A stretch of 64,000 nt of DNA. Source: Apium graveolens (Eukaryota; Streptophyta; Magnoliopsida; Apiales; Apiaceae). Shown here one piece after another: positions 1-11,500 of this stretch. A model generated the notes under the pieces. That model had not been told where the DNA came from. It did no database searches and was given only the letters and a program-made list of their open reading frames with translations. The translations under genes were made by a program, and so were the position numbers. The first letter of the stretch is position 1. Each line of letters begins with the position of its first letter. The DNA lies in contig NC_133653.1 of the NCBI RefSeq assembly GCF_009905375.1, positions 64,329,414-64,393,413 of the forward strand, in the 5' to 3' direction.

Positions 1-1894
1 TCTCCTTTTTCCTGGGAGCAACCCAGACTCTCACTCATTTCACTCCCTTCCCTCAATCCTAGGAGTGATTGCACTACTACTAAGTCATCTGCACTTATAA
101 TAATTTATGAAATTTGAAGCTGTGCAGAGACTCTCGACAGATAAGGGATATCCGTCGGGTTAGTAGTTTGACTATCTAACGGATAACTGCTGTTAAGCTT
201 ATCCGTCGGGATACAATCACTACTCGACGGATGAACAATATCCATCGAGTGAGTAGAAATGAATGAGTTTGGAGTGGAAACTATTGTGGACTCTGTGCAG
301 ATTGATGAGAATTTTGGCACAGATGTCTCAACAGTTTCAGAAAGAAATGGCAAGTGAGCCAACAAATAATCTAGAAGATGATGCTCACTTGCTTGGATTT
401 TTGGCTTCTCCAAGAGAGTTAAAGATGGAGAATTTGGAAGTTATGTGTTTATCATGTCAACATCCAAAGAGTGTGTGGGAGAATTTGGTGTTTCAGGGGC
501 TTCAATTGTTAGAGATTTTGGCTGTGACTCCACATTTATTGGAGCCACATCAACCTGACTTTGAGAAGGTGCAGTGACCGTGTCTTTAGCACCAGTTTGC
601 ACAGTGTGTGAACCCTGTGCATCACCAAGGGTCTTTGATTTTTTCTTTCTAGTGTAAGTTTGGGGTGAGCTTGTGTCCCTTACCCTTTTGGCCTGTGTTA
701 TTGGTTGAGAGCTTTGTTCAATAGTCACATCCTTTTGGGAGGATGCAACCAGTAGTGAGCTTATATCCTTATTAAGCACTGTAGTTTGTTGGGAAACTGC
801 AGTGTGGCTAGGCTGGGAAACACTCACCTCTCCAACCTTATCCTTAGGGTTTCTTTGATGTTCACCCTGTCCCTCACCTTTCTTACCCACCTTCACACTC
901 CCCTCTTTAGGTTTTGTGGATTTTACAACTGAAATCTTTTGAGAGACACCAGAGGGGGCTTTCTTTGTCTTTGTTTTTGAAATTTTGGGTTTGGCAGCTT
1001 GGGTAAGCAATTGTTGGGTCAATGATACAGTTGCCATAGCTACACTAGAATGCAAAGAAGTTTGTGAGGCTGGAAGAGTAGAGATAGTTGAACTTACCTC
1101 ACTTACCTGAGGTGCCTCCATAACTGAAAAATAGAAGAGTGGCACTTCTTTGTGATGGTTTGCCCTGTTCAAATCTGCAATGATTCTCCTTTCTTGAACC
1201 CAAAAATCTAATTTGTTGGTTGGGTTCTCAAGCACAATATCCTCAGAGAGGTGGTTAGCAAGCATCATTAAAAATCTAGCATAGTAAACATTTTTACCCC
1301 TCTTATTTAGCTCCCCTAACTTAAATCCCAACTCAAATATGACAAGATCACTAAAGTTGAAAATTTTATCAGTTACTAGCATGTAAAGCATGTAAGCATA
1401 GAGATATTAACTAAATCAAAATTGCTAATTTTACCAGAAAATACCTTAGTAACTACATCACACAGATAACTCCACTCCTTCCTAAGAGCCAATCTCCTAA
1501 TCCTACTTAATTTAGAAGTAGAGAGTGCATAGTCCATGGAATTAAGCATATTAACAATGTCAGTGTCTGTGTGTGGAGAAGTTACAGTATTATCAGGAAT
1601 TTTGAAACATGCTTTAACAATATCATTATTAACACAGAATTCCTTACCTTTAATAGTGAAAGTGATAGTCTTATCAGTTGAGTTGTATGTTGCAGTCGTC
1701 CATATTTCTTCAACAACCTCACAGTAGATGGTGGGTGATTCCAGCATGGCATAGTTGAGCTTGCAGTTCTTCACAAAATCCATCATTTTGTGGTAGTCGC
1801 TAGACTGCTGAATCCCCTTGTTCACTAAGGCCGTGAAGTTGTTCTTCTCATAGATAAATCCAGTTTGAGACATGATCTTGACGACTGGTGCCAT
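1..1894 (-). pseudogene. ORF3 remnant of minus-strand Sirevirus-like Copia, array copy A
   Basis: This is the N-terminal and middle part of the extra 3' ORF of the older Copia element, read leftwards from the ATG at 1894. The first 170 or so residues are globular and homologous to the start of ORF3 in the intact element (26754-30461): both begin MAP and share an RKEWS / RREWS block followed by a SNFD block and a VYYARF / VYFARF block. A low-complexity Ser/Thr/Pro/Lys-rich middle follows. The reading frame breaks near 1376-1391, where one frame ends in TCFTC and the next begins MLYMLV; copies B and C carry the same break. A stop at 441-443 (TCA to TAA) is private to copy A. The function of this protein family is not known to me. 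It occupies the env-like position of Sireviruses, but I see no transmembrane or signal segment. Copy A continues beyond the left edge. Confidence 0.8.
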
Positions 1895-2235
1895 TATTAT
1901 AGAGTGAAAATTGCAGAGAGAGATGATAATTGCTTTTGAAAAAGATAGAAGTTAGAGCAGATGATTTGAGAATGATAAAAGAAAAGTAGTGAAAATGAGT
2001 TATGCTTTTATACTATCTCAAAAAATAACTCTCAAAAATAATAAAGTAAAATAAAGTAACCAATAAGAATTGCCCAAAATAGCCATTTAAAAAATAAATT
2101 GTAAAAATTCCATCAATCATCCGTCGTGTTATGCTTACAAACTGTAAGTATACTCGATGGATAATGTTCAGAGAATCAACGGCTAAGAATAAGACAATTC
2201 GATGGATGAGGATAAATCAGTTATCCGTCAAGACA
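1895..2235 (-). promoter_or_regulatory. Leader and putative internal promoter upstream of ORF3, copy A
   Basis: This non-coding stretch lies upstream of the ORF3 ATG. On the minus strand it has a TATA-like GTATAAAAG at 2005-2013, about 110 nt before the ATG, followed by a pyrimidine-rich leader. Further upstream are degenerate copies of the element's dispersed motif: ATCCGTCG at 2119-2126, with CGATGGAT and ATCCGTCA variants to about 2230. The same arrangement recurs in copies B (15489-15829) and C (42248-42578). Promoter activity is inferred only from the TATA-like box and the parallel box in the intact element. Confidence 0.45.
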
Positions 2236-2240
2236 TAAAA
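2236..2240. repeat. Target site duplication TAAAA (left) of the gypsy element
   Basis: TAAAA directly precedes the TGTAATAACC start of the LTR. The partner copy is at 56347-56351, directly after the TTACA end of the last LTR. A 5 bp duplication is usual for Ty3/gypsy integration. The left copy is repeated at 15830-15834 and 42579-42583 because it lies inside the tandem unit. Confidence 0.85.
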
Positions 2241-5200
2241 TGTAATAACCCCAATTTTTGGAAATTTTTGAAACCCTTATGAATAGTGATTTTGCAGATT
2301 ATGCGGAATGAGAAAACTTTTCATGCCACACTATGTAGGGGTTCTGGTATGGATATTCTGAGATTTTATTAGTACTCTATATGACATATAAGTGTATGTA
2401 AAGATCATCAGAATCAAATTCCGAACACTTTGATTTTTCCCGGAAATCCACTAGATACGGAAAGAATTGAGTATAAGGTAACAGGATAAAAAAGATTTAA
2501 ATTAAAGGATTATAAGAGAGGATAATAAAAGGAATACAATATATTGAGAAAGGTTAAGGGAACCTAAGTAATAAGATCCCGGGTATGATCCCTCAAACGA
2601 TAAACGAAAACGAAAGTTAAGCGAACCGTATAACAGATCAGCGGTCATTAGGCAAACAATTAGGAAGTTAATCAAAGGGATTAGAGATGATGATGTCACC
2701 CAACCAATGAGAAGAGGACAAGGAGGGGAGGATGACATCATGAGGATGACCTAAGCATGACATAAGGGAAGGAGGTGTGGTTGATTAATAACCACACAAA
2801 TTTCATGGTTAAAAAGGTAATTTACCAAAATCAAAAGCTAGTAACCAAGCAAAAAACTCACAAAACACAAAGATATTTCATTTCTTCATGAAGCTCTCGG
2901 CTTCTTTCTTAACAAAATGAAGATCCAAGCTCCACCACTTACTATTTAGCAAGGTATTTATCTAAGCTTCCCCATGGATAGTTACATACTCCCTATAAGT
3001 TTAAGCTTCAAATTCCAAGCCAATCTTTTTCTATAAATCATGGAAGAAGATGGTGAATAGTGTTTTTCAAGAACTAAAATTTGTGTTCTTGAAGTTTTGT
3101 TTAGATTAAGCTTGGATAAGGACTTTAAGGGTGATTCCAAGCCATTCTCTTGATTCTCCACTCTCCAAGGAAGGTATAAACTACAAACCCTAGCTTTAGT
3201 TTTGAGTAGTTAGGAATGAATATGTTTGATATAGTATATGTGAAGCATGATGCTTGTTTGTTTAAAGTTTGGTTGAGTTTGTAGAGATTAGTTGGTTTGG
3301 TGGTATTTTTGGAGTTGTAAATCTTGATAATTAGTTAAAGAACCTAAGTAAAGCTTTTAGTTCATGTGGGGAATAAGTATAAATTGTTAATGTTGAGTTT
3401 TGGGGCTGTTATGATGTAGTTTGGATGGAGTTTTGATTGTGTTGTGAATTGGGATTGATTGGTGGTTGTTTTGGAATGGTTTAAATTTGGGAAATAGCGT
3501 AAACATAGCCGTCGTAATGCCCGATTTACCGTAGACTGTTTTTGTTCTTAACATCACAACCCTTGAACTCACTTCTAGGTTTTGACCATTGCCATGTTTA
3601 GATAGTTCATGTTACGAGCTTCGTTTTGATATGTAGTTCGTTTGATTCCGATGTACGTTTTAGGAGAAACGGCCGTTTTAAGTAACGACGTTTCGCGAAC
3701 GAACCCTTACCCCTCGCCTTACTTTGAAACATAGGTTAAAGACCTTAAAGGACTAATTGAAGTATGAAACATTTATGTAAGGTGTAATAGGCAGTTGGTA
3801 AGACACTCGCGAAGGAATCGCCTTAAAACTCGTAATGGTTAAATTATTAAAAATGGTGGAGCCGAGGGTACTCGAGTGACTTAAGAGAATCAGTAAGCGC
3901 AAAACGAGCGTTAGAGTCTGAGTTGGTTAGAGTATAGATTTACAAGTGACTTTGGTTTAATTCCAACTTACTTGTTGCTTATAGGTTACCAGACTCGTCC
4001 CGAGCCATTCGTAACCCCCAGTCGCTCAGGCAAGTTTTCTACCCGTTATACTGTTGTTGTGATGTATATGTGTATATGCATGATCTTGCGATATATGCAT
4101 ATTTGTTATTAGCAAATTCTTGCGATATATTGTAGCATGTGATATGGTACATATGCATGCCTGTTTCGTATTCTTGCCATTTATATCTGTTGGTTCAGTT
4201 GATAATACCTATGCTAGAGAATAGCGGTAATTTGCATATACCCTTAGTATAGGGACCCAAAGGTGAAAACATTTTCTAAAACCGGGAGTCGAGGATCCCG
4301 AGTAGATTTTGTATATATATATATATATATAGTTTATATATATATGGTTATAATTTTCAAAACTATTAATCGAATAAGGTTTATTCGATAACTTTATTTT
4401 ATTATTGAATATTATTTCGAATATTCATCCGAGGACTTATGACTCCTTTATTTTATTATTGAATATTATTTCGAATATTCATTCGAGGGCTTATGACTCA
4501 GCTTAATTTATTTATTGAATATTATTTTAATATTCATTTGAGGATCTATGACTCCGATTATTTGCTGAGATATATTCTTTATTTTATTAAAGAATAATGT
4601 TTCGATAATCAAACTTATTTTCGATTATTCAAATAAAGATAGTACTTTTGGTATAAGTATATCTTTGATTATTTAATATTCATTTCAAGTATAAGTTTTA
4701 AAACTTCTACTTCAATTATTTTTATAAAAATTACTCTTTATGGGAATATTATTTAAATAATAATATTCAGATATTTTCTAATATATTGGGACTGATTTAC
4801 CTTGTTAAATCAGCATCACTCCAAATATTCTTAAAAATGTTTTCGAGTCTTCAAAATGATTTTTAAAGTTAGAGTGGACCCCAAAACTCATTTTTTTTAT
4901 ATTTAAGATCTTCCTTTCAAAGGGGATTTAAATACTTGCTCAAAACCTGGGGGATCCAGCTCTGTGGTGCATTTTACATTCGCAACGTGGTTGCTGTTAT
5001 GAGAAAACAAATGAATTGATTACTTACCCAACGTTCGGGAAGTAAGCCCATCTAATTGAGTCGGCATAAGCGACAGGCCGGGGTACGGTCTATCAAAGTG
5101 TAAGTGGCTGGGTGGCAGTCCATCAACGCGTAAGAGGCCGGGTGGCGATCCAGCACAAGGTCCTTATGTGGCCAGGGTGATGATCGGTGGAGGATTCATC

Positions 5201-6334
5201 CATCTACTAGTAGAAAAGGTTACTTATTGGTATCTTTGCCTGATCAGCAAGATATCAGGTTTATGCCAAGGTTTTTTTCCTTTCCAAATTCATTGGATAT
5301 TGCAACTCTATTTATAATTTTCATAACAGAGGTTTTCAAGGAGTGTATGAAATGTATATATATATATAGGTGTATATATATATCGGGACTTAATGAAGTA
5401 TCTCGTAACTTCATTATTTATAATGATGTTCAAAGATTGAATCTATTCAAATCTTGTCTTGTAGTCTCATCTATGTGATGAACTTTTGAAACTAATTATA
5501 ACTTGAATGGTGGTAGTTCAAGTAGTATTTGGAAAAGATATAAATATATTGGAGTATCTTGTAACTTCAACTTTTAAACTTATATCTAGTAAATGATTAT
5601 CTTATGCATGACAAAGATTTTCAGAAAAATGTTGAGACAAGGTCAGTTATATGAGATCACCTTGCAACGATAGTTTTATATAGTTATAAACTGGAACTCT
5701 GTGTATATTATGCATGGAAGAGGACTTCCAATATTATGAAAAGTATATATGTATATATATATACTGAATATTTTGCGACTTCATCGCATTAAGATATCCA
5801 CTTGGTTCATTTCTTTTGACCAAGACTTTCATGAGTACTATGAAAAGGCTCATATATTGTTAATCATTATACATAGTATTTTGGTGGGCTTGCTGCTCAC
5901 CCTTGCTTTCTTCTTTCATCACACAACATCAGATAGACAAGATGAACAGGACCAAGCTCCCAATTCACGAGCGGATAGGAAACGTTCCGCAGTTTCCTAT
6001 AGGCGTTGATGTCGCTGTAGCTGAGGTAGGAACTACCAATAGGCTAGGCTTTCAACTTTTGATGTATCAGATTATGTATATTTATGAATTGTAATAATGG
6101 CAAAGAAATGTAAATTTATTCAGAAAACCTTTTAAGGTGTATTGGCAGATAATTGTGGAATAAAATGACTTGTGATTATTTTTGGATGTTCATCTCTGAG
6201 ACTATAACGTGTGGTGTGTGTTTATTGTGGGGTCACAGTACAGAGTAGTTGATTAATTATTAAGATTGGGTGTTTTAAGGGAAATGGAACTCGTGACAAC
6301 CCGGATCCCCGACCCCGGATTTGGGGGTGTTACA
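2241..6334 (+). repeat. Gypsy LTR, copy A
   Basis: This is a 4094 bp LTR starting TGTAATAACCCC and ending GGGGTGTTACA, followed 4 nt later by the PBS. It contains TA microsatellites near 4312-4345, 5348-5382 and 5744-5763 and a 54 bp tandem repeat at 4392-4553. It has private differences from B, C and D, for example C T A C G T T T T in place of a shared ACGGTTTAG near 3655. Short ORFs across it (such as 5227-5478, 5749-6009, 2502-2741 minus) recur in all LTR copies, lack recognisable domains and are treated as chance ORFs. Confidence 0.93.
4392..4553 (+). repeat. Three imperfect 54 bp tandem repeats inside the gypsy LTR
   Basis: Units at 4392-4445, 4446-4499 and about 4500-4553 each contain a TATTGAATATTATTT core, an ATATTCAT core, then GAGG and TATGACTC. 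The first two are nearly identical and the third is more diverged. The same array is in the other LTR copies. In LTR B the young Copia inserted at the end of the second unit. Confidence 0.8.
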
Positions 6335-9300
6335 GAAGTGGTATCAGAGCTAAGCGTTATAAACCTCAGAGATGATGTGACGTTAAGATAATAAGTACAC
6401 TAAGATAAATAAGAACTCTTGCCAAGTTAATAGTGGACTACCTAATATAGTACTGACAGTTAAAACCCTTATGGGAACCCTTATAAATATCGTGATAGGA
6501 GCGTAGTTCGTTATCATATATGGTAGCGGGACTCCGAACCCTGAGGTTGAGGAGCAACAGCGCGATGATATTTTATTACTAATTGGAGATCGGATTGTGG
6601 ATCCGATGGAGCGTCCTAATACAGGACCGGATGATGTTCATATTGAGGATGTAGCGGTTGAGGATGTTGTCCTAGAAGGGATAGTTGCTGAGGAGGATCC
6701 CGTGGAGGATCCTGACAAGAATGAATAAAGAACCACTGATGAATTGATGACCATGGTTAGGTCGGCTATCAGAGGTAGGATTGGTCGATCACTACCGGAG
6801 GTTCGTTCAAGTTTGTAAAGATAGTAGCCCCCTTTAACGCGGCTTACTCGTAAGACTGAGAAGTTTGAATGGACAGAGTAATGCGAGAACAGCTTTCAAG
6901 AACTGAAGCAAAGGTTGGTGACGGCTCCTATGTTGGCGTTGCCGGATGGAAAAGGAGATTTTGTGATGTGTAGTGACGCTTCGCATAAGGAATTAGGGTG
7001 CTTCATATACAGCACAACAAGGTAATCGCGTACGCGTCAAGACAATTGAGGTAATATGAAATTCGATATCCCCACCCATGAGCTTGGGCTCGTGGCAATA
7101 GTTTTGCCCTAAATATTGGAGGCACTACTGGTATGGATAGAAGTGAGAGATTTACACAAACCATAGGAGCTCTAGTACATTTTTACGTAGAAAGAGCTCA
7201 ACATACGCCAGAGGAGGCGGTCAGAGCTAATCAAGAATTATGATTGGGAGATTCTTTATCATTCGGGGAAAGCCAATGTGGTGGTTGATGCCCTTAGTAA
7301 AAAGGAGAGACTCAAGATGATAATATCTTTGGGAGAGTTTATAAGAGATTTTGAGAAAATGGAAATAGAAGTGAAGGTAACCGGAGCCGGTACCGAAAAG
7401 CTGTTTGAGATCGCTATGCGGTCTGAATTATTGGAAAATTATTATTGTGCCAAGAAAAAGTGATGAATGAAGGCAGAGAGCCAACAATTAGATAAAAGAT
7501 TAATACCGAGAAAGATGATAAGGGAATAATGAGGTATTCCTACAGAATTTGGGTTCCAAATGTTCAAGAGCTTAAAGATGAGATATTAGATGAAAGCTAG
7601 TTTGAGGAATAAGATTTAGAGAAAAACCTGAACGTGATAGGCAGGGAGGTCGCCATCAAGATAGAATGAACCCATAACATAATGAAGTGGAAAATGAGGA
7701 TTTAAAATGTATAAGATAACCCCAAGTATGGTAGAAGGATGAAACATTTCATACTAAGGAAATAGAAAGTCGAGTAAGGAAAGGAGACCCGAGACGGCAC
7801 TCCTATACGGAAATTCATGGACCTGTCTAAAAAGAACTTAGACTATTATCCCCAACCACCACCCTGAGGAGACAGTGCGGTGAGAAATTCTTTCAGGACC
7901 TATAAGTCGCTAAGCTCTCAGAGTTCCAAGGAACAGGTTGACCCAGTCAAGGCAAGAGCCTGGCTAAAGGAAATATAGGAATCATTGGAGATTCTAAATG
8001 ATTGACGAATCACAAAAGACTGTTTTTGTCACTTACCCTCCTAAGAGAGAGACCACTCACTGGTGAAAGGCCAAAGAAGGCACGGAGCAAGAGATTATAG
8101 TAAACTGATTTAAGTCCAGTCAATTGTTTTCGAGAAAGTAAATCCCAAGGTTATGGAGATAGTGTAAAAGCTTTAGAGCCAGAACAAAGGCAGACGAGTA
8201 TGATGAATTATGAATCTAAGTTGTAAAAGTTGTCAAGATTCGTTCTGAGGACACGAATCCAGAAGGACGGGATGTTTGAAATCAATGCTTATGTTGTGTT
8301 GGTTCATGAAATAATGATAAGAGAAAGGAAAATAAAAAGAAACTGAAGAGGAAAGGAATATAAAGGCAATAGAGTTTGAGGAATGATGAAGGAATTGGGT
8401 ATGAGGAAACCCTAAAGACTCGTAGCAATAGAAATAGAAAAGTATGTAATCATCAGGATGAGGGTGATTCACCATGAGTTAAAATTGCTGGTTGAAGGCA
8501 TAAGAGATACATATATTTTATCCCCTGTAAGTTGGGAGGATTCGAGGAAACCTTGAAATAGTTCGAAGGATAAATAATGAGACGCGGATAGATTGAGGAG
8601 ACAAGGAAGTAAGAAATTAGGAAAATTGGATGAAGGAAGTGACCTTCAAGAATGTGAAGTGTAAGACCGGTGGCTCGATACCCAGAAAGGGAGACGCCAG
8701 GTATGAAAGATATCCCAACATTGAGGTGACTGTTGAGATAAAACAACAAAAGTAAATAAGTAATTATTAAGAAGAAGTTCACGTTGAACACGACCAATAT
8801 CTTCCAGAACATCCTTGTTATCGTTACCAAATTAGGCAAGAAAAGCGGATAACCGTTGTTATCTTTTGGAGGCCATACTGATTGACCTCATTTTTGAATA
8901 CAGATGTTATTGTGAAACTAGGCATATACTATCGAGGTGGGAATGATTAAATAAGACACCCTTATCAAGGATATATGACTTGATTTGTCCATGGAAGGAT
9001 GCATGTACCTTTTTAAAGATAGAATTAAGGATAGAACATTGGTAACTTAAAATGAATCCTAGGGGAATGCATAAAGGTTGGCATTTCACCCTTAATAGGG
9101 ACAGTATGAGTTTTGACAGTATGATTTGGAAAGGGTTAAGGTAACAACAACCTTTAAGAATCAGTGGAGAAATTTTTCAGAAGTATATAGACAATGGTTC
9201 TAGTATTAGTAAATGGTATTTTGATATGCCCTGTATATAGGGAATACAGGAGGAACGATTGAAGGATAACCTTAGAGGTTTTATAAGGAGAAAGGAAATA

Positions 9301-11489
9301 TTCGAAATTCTCAAGAATAAAAATGTTGATAAAGGAAATATGACATAATTATAATGATGCCAAGTGGGGCACGTGTTAAACCACGAGAAAGTAGGGATCG
9401 AACCAGTAAAGGTCGAAATTGTTCAGGGCAATTAGGACCTAAGATAAAAGATGTTCTAAGTATGATTGAGAGTCAGTCGTGACAGTGATTAACCTCTAAA
9501 GACTGAGGCAATAACTTATGGAAAAATGGTGATATTTTTTTTTTACTCATCAGATATTAAAGAAAAGCATTTTCACATAAGCAGTGATTGAAATGAGGTA
9601 GAAAATTTATTTGGAGGTGGTTAAAATGACATTGACTGTAAGGAAATTTTACCATCAGGAAAGGCCAAAGAGGTGGCCGACACTTTAAGTGTAAGAGGAC
9701 AATTACAGGCGCTCGTGCCAGAGGAATACAGTGATAATGTTGAAGCCGTAAAGGTTGTATTATGGTTTGAAAGATTGACATTCCTTCTGATGACTGTGCA
9801 ATACCCAACCGTAATAATAGTTGGTAAAGGTTTAATTTGTGTAATCGCCATGAGCGGGCTATTTATCTTAGAAGATACTATCTTGAGATAAGCCAGGACC
9901 ATGTTTCAAAAAGGACTGGACGAACCCTTGAGTTAAGTCTTTTATTTAAGGCATACGATTAAGAATGATATTTACCTGCTATCGTTGCTTTGACTGAAAC
10001 TCTTCCGCAATTTTATGTACTTCATGTCATGAAAGTACGTCAGAGTTTGGAGTGTTCTTCATGAATTATGATTGGTGGTTATGTTAACTCCTTAGAAGTA
10101 TTCTATACGACATGTATGGACTCCGTATGGTTAGATATTAAGATTTCATGGGAAGTGAATGACGACAGTAGGTCAGTGGTGGACCATAGTAATGCAGCAA
10201 TGATTCTGCGAGTAATGAGCTGATAGCAACCGTGAGAGTTGTATTGGAATGGATGTGAGATTGAGTACCACTAATCGGGTCGTGGTAGTGTATAGGTTAT
10301 CATTGATAGACTAATTAAGTAGAGTATCTACCTATTGAATATTTATTCCCTCTTATGAAAAGAGAGTCGTATTACTATATGAGGAAGGTTGCGGTGCAAG
10401 CATAGAATTCTAGTAACGATGATGTCTAGAATGAGATCCCAGATTCGATTTTCGATATCGAGGGAGTTTCAAAGGTGATTGTGTATAAGCTCGAGGAAGA
10501 GCCTGGGTCCATAGAATGATGGACGGAATAGCAAAAATATTTAGGCAGGTGAAATACGATGCTATAGTACTTGATGTTGATATAAATACACATATGTTTT
10601 GTTCTCCTATGACAAACCTCTATAATTCAGAGGTAGGTTCCAAGCCAGATATTTTGTGGCAGTATATTTTTTCATATATACAATTCTCTTCAGTTCGTTC
10701 TTTTCTCTTCTTTTCATTTCATATAACTGAGAAGAACAACCCTTCCAGAAGGGGAGGTATTGCCGAATGACTATCTATTTGTGTGATAGAAGCCGAGTAG
10801 GATACCAGCTATTGTTTAATTGCTTGTCAGGTACTAAAGGCTGGCCACCTTCTGTACTAACTATGCAATGTAACAAGTGTTCATGATCATAGTGATCTCT
10901 CAATGAATTCTTTTACTTCTATATGATGGATCAAGCTTTCAAAGATAGAAGCAGCTGAAAAAGGAGTAGTAAAGTTGTGGTGGTATTCGGAATGGAAACA
11001 CATTCGTGATACTAAGGTTGACGAGGTTATTAAAAGGTTATAGGACGCTAACGAGCAAAAGTATAACCAGCATAATATTAGGAACGGAAGGTAGTAGTGA
11101 TTATGAACTGGAAAAGAATGGGTATTGAGAAGCAAAAGCTCTAATGCTAAACGCTATAATGAGAGTCTGTGCAATAGACTTAAAAAAAATTGGAATGATC
11201 ACTTAACACGGATTGAGTTTTCTCACGATAATAAATCGTATGTCAGGTATCGAGATGTCGTCTTATGAGATTTTTGAGGGAAGACAATGTCGATCCCCCT
11301 TATGTTAGGATGAAGTTATAGAGCGCAAGATGCTCGGACCCGCAGTAGTCCAAAGGACCAAGGATATGATAGACCTAATCAGAGGACGGCTGGTAGTAGC
11401 CCAAGATGGACATAAGAAGTATGTTGATTTGACACCAAGGGACAAGGAATAGGAAGTAGGGAACCTAGTGTTGTTATAGGTATTTCCTT
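6335..11489 (+). pseudogene. Degenerate gypsy internal region, copy A (truncated at 3' end)
   Basis: No ORF over about 90 codons survives. Recognisable segments, in order, are as follows. A short gag-start-like acidic stretch lies near 6530-6730. The RT end and RNase H (about 6826-7600) read in broken frames as LTRKTEKFEWTE, then a SDASHK motif, PTHELGL, then VVDALSKKERLKM. Gag-like residues follow at about 7886-8300 (DPVEARAWLKEI). An RT palm remnant lies at about 9190-9330, with NG where the catalytic DD should be. A second RNase H-end-like segment (KEVADTLSVRGQL) is at about 9655-9720. Integrase remnants run from about 10285 to 11489 (VIIDRLIK, CRSPLC, MIDLIRGRLVVAQDGHKKY). Gag lying after RNase H is not the normal order, so the internal region is rearranged. 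It stops at the tandem junction, lacking the integrase tail and PPT. Confidence 0.75.
6339..6350 (+). other. Primer binding site (tRNA-Met type), gypsy copy A
   Basis: TGGTATCAGAGC lies four bases after the LTR end. It is complementary to the 3' end of plant initiator tRNA-Met and would prime minus-strand DNA synthesis. Copies B (33116-33127) and C (46697-46708) are identical. Confidence 0.92.
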
Positions 11490-11500
11490 TTGTAAGCATC
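11480..11500. other. Tandem-array junction 1: gypsy internal fused to Copia ORF3
   Basis: Sequence matches the intact gypsy internal of copy C up to CCTT at 11489 (C: 51848). It then switches to TTTGTAAGC, the C-terminal part of the minus-strand ORF3. The same switch occurs at 38256/38257. An identical breakpoint in both places indicates one founding duplication followed by unequal exchange. Confidence 0.85.

Noticed and set aside
263..577. Forward 104-residue ORF over ORF3, repeated at 13857 and 40616
   Set aside because: Antisense shadow of the minus-strand ORF3, lying in its low-complexity part.
5227..6094. Small ORFs in the gypsy LTR (83, 86 and 63 residues) as genes
   Set aside because: They recur only because the LTR is repeated, change length with TA-run slippage, and have no domain or coding signature.
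8233..8839. Minus-strand ORFs of 80 and 128 residues in the gypsy internal region, recurring in copies B and C
   Set aside because: Antisense to gag- and pol-like remnants; recurrence reflects the tandem array. No recognised domain.
10516..10770. 84-residue forward ORF (repeated at 37283 and 50875) as a separate gene
   Set aside because: It lies between gypsy integrase remnants, is not recognised, and its recurrence is explained by the array. It could be a small foreign insert in the ancestral element but I cannot show this.
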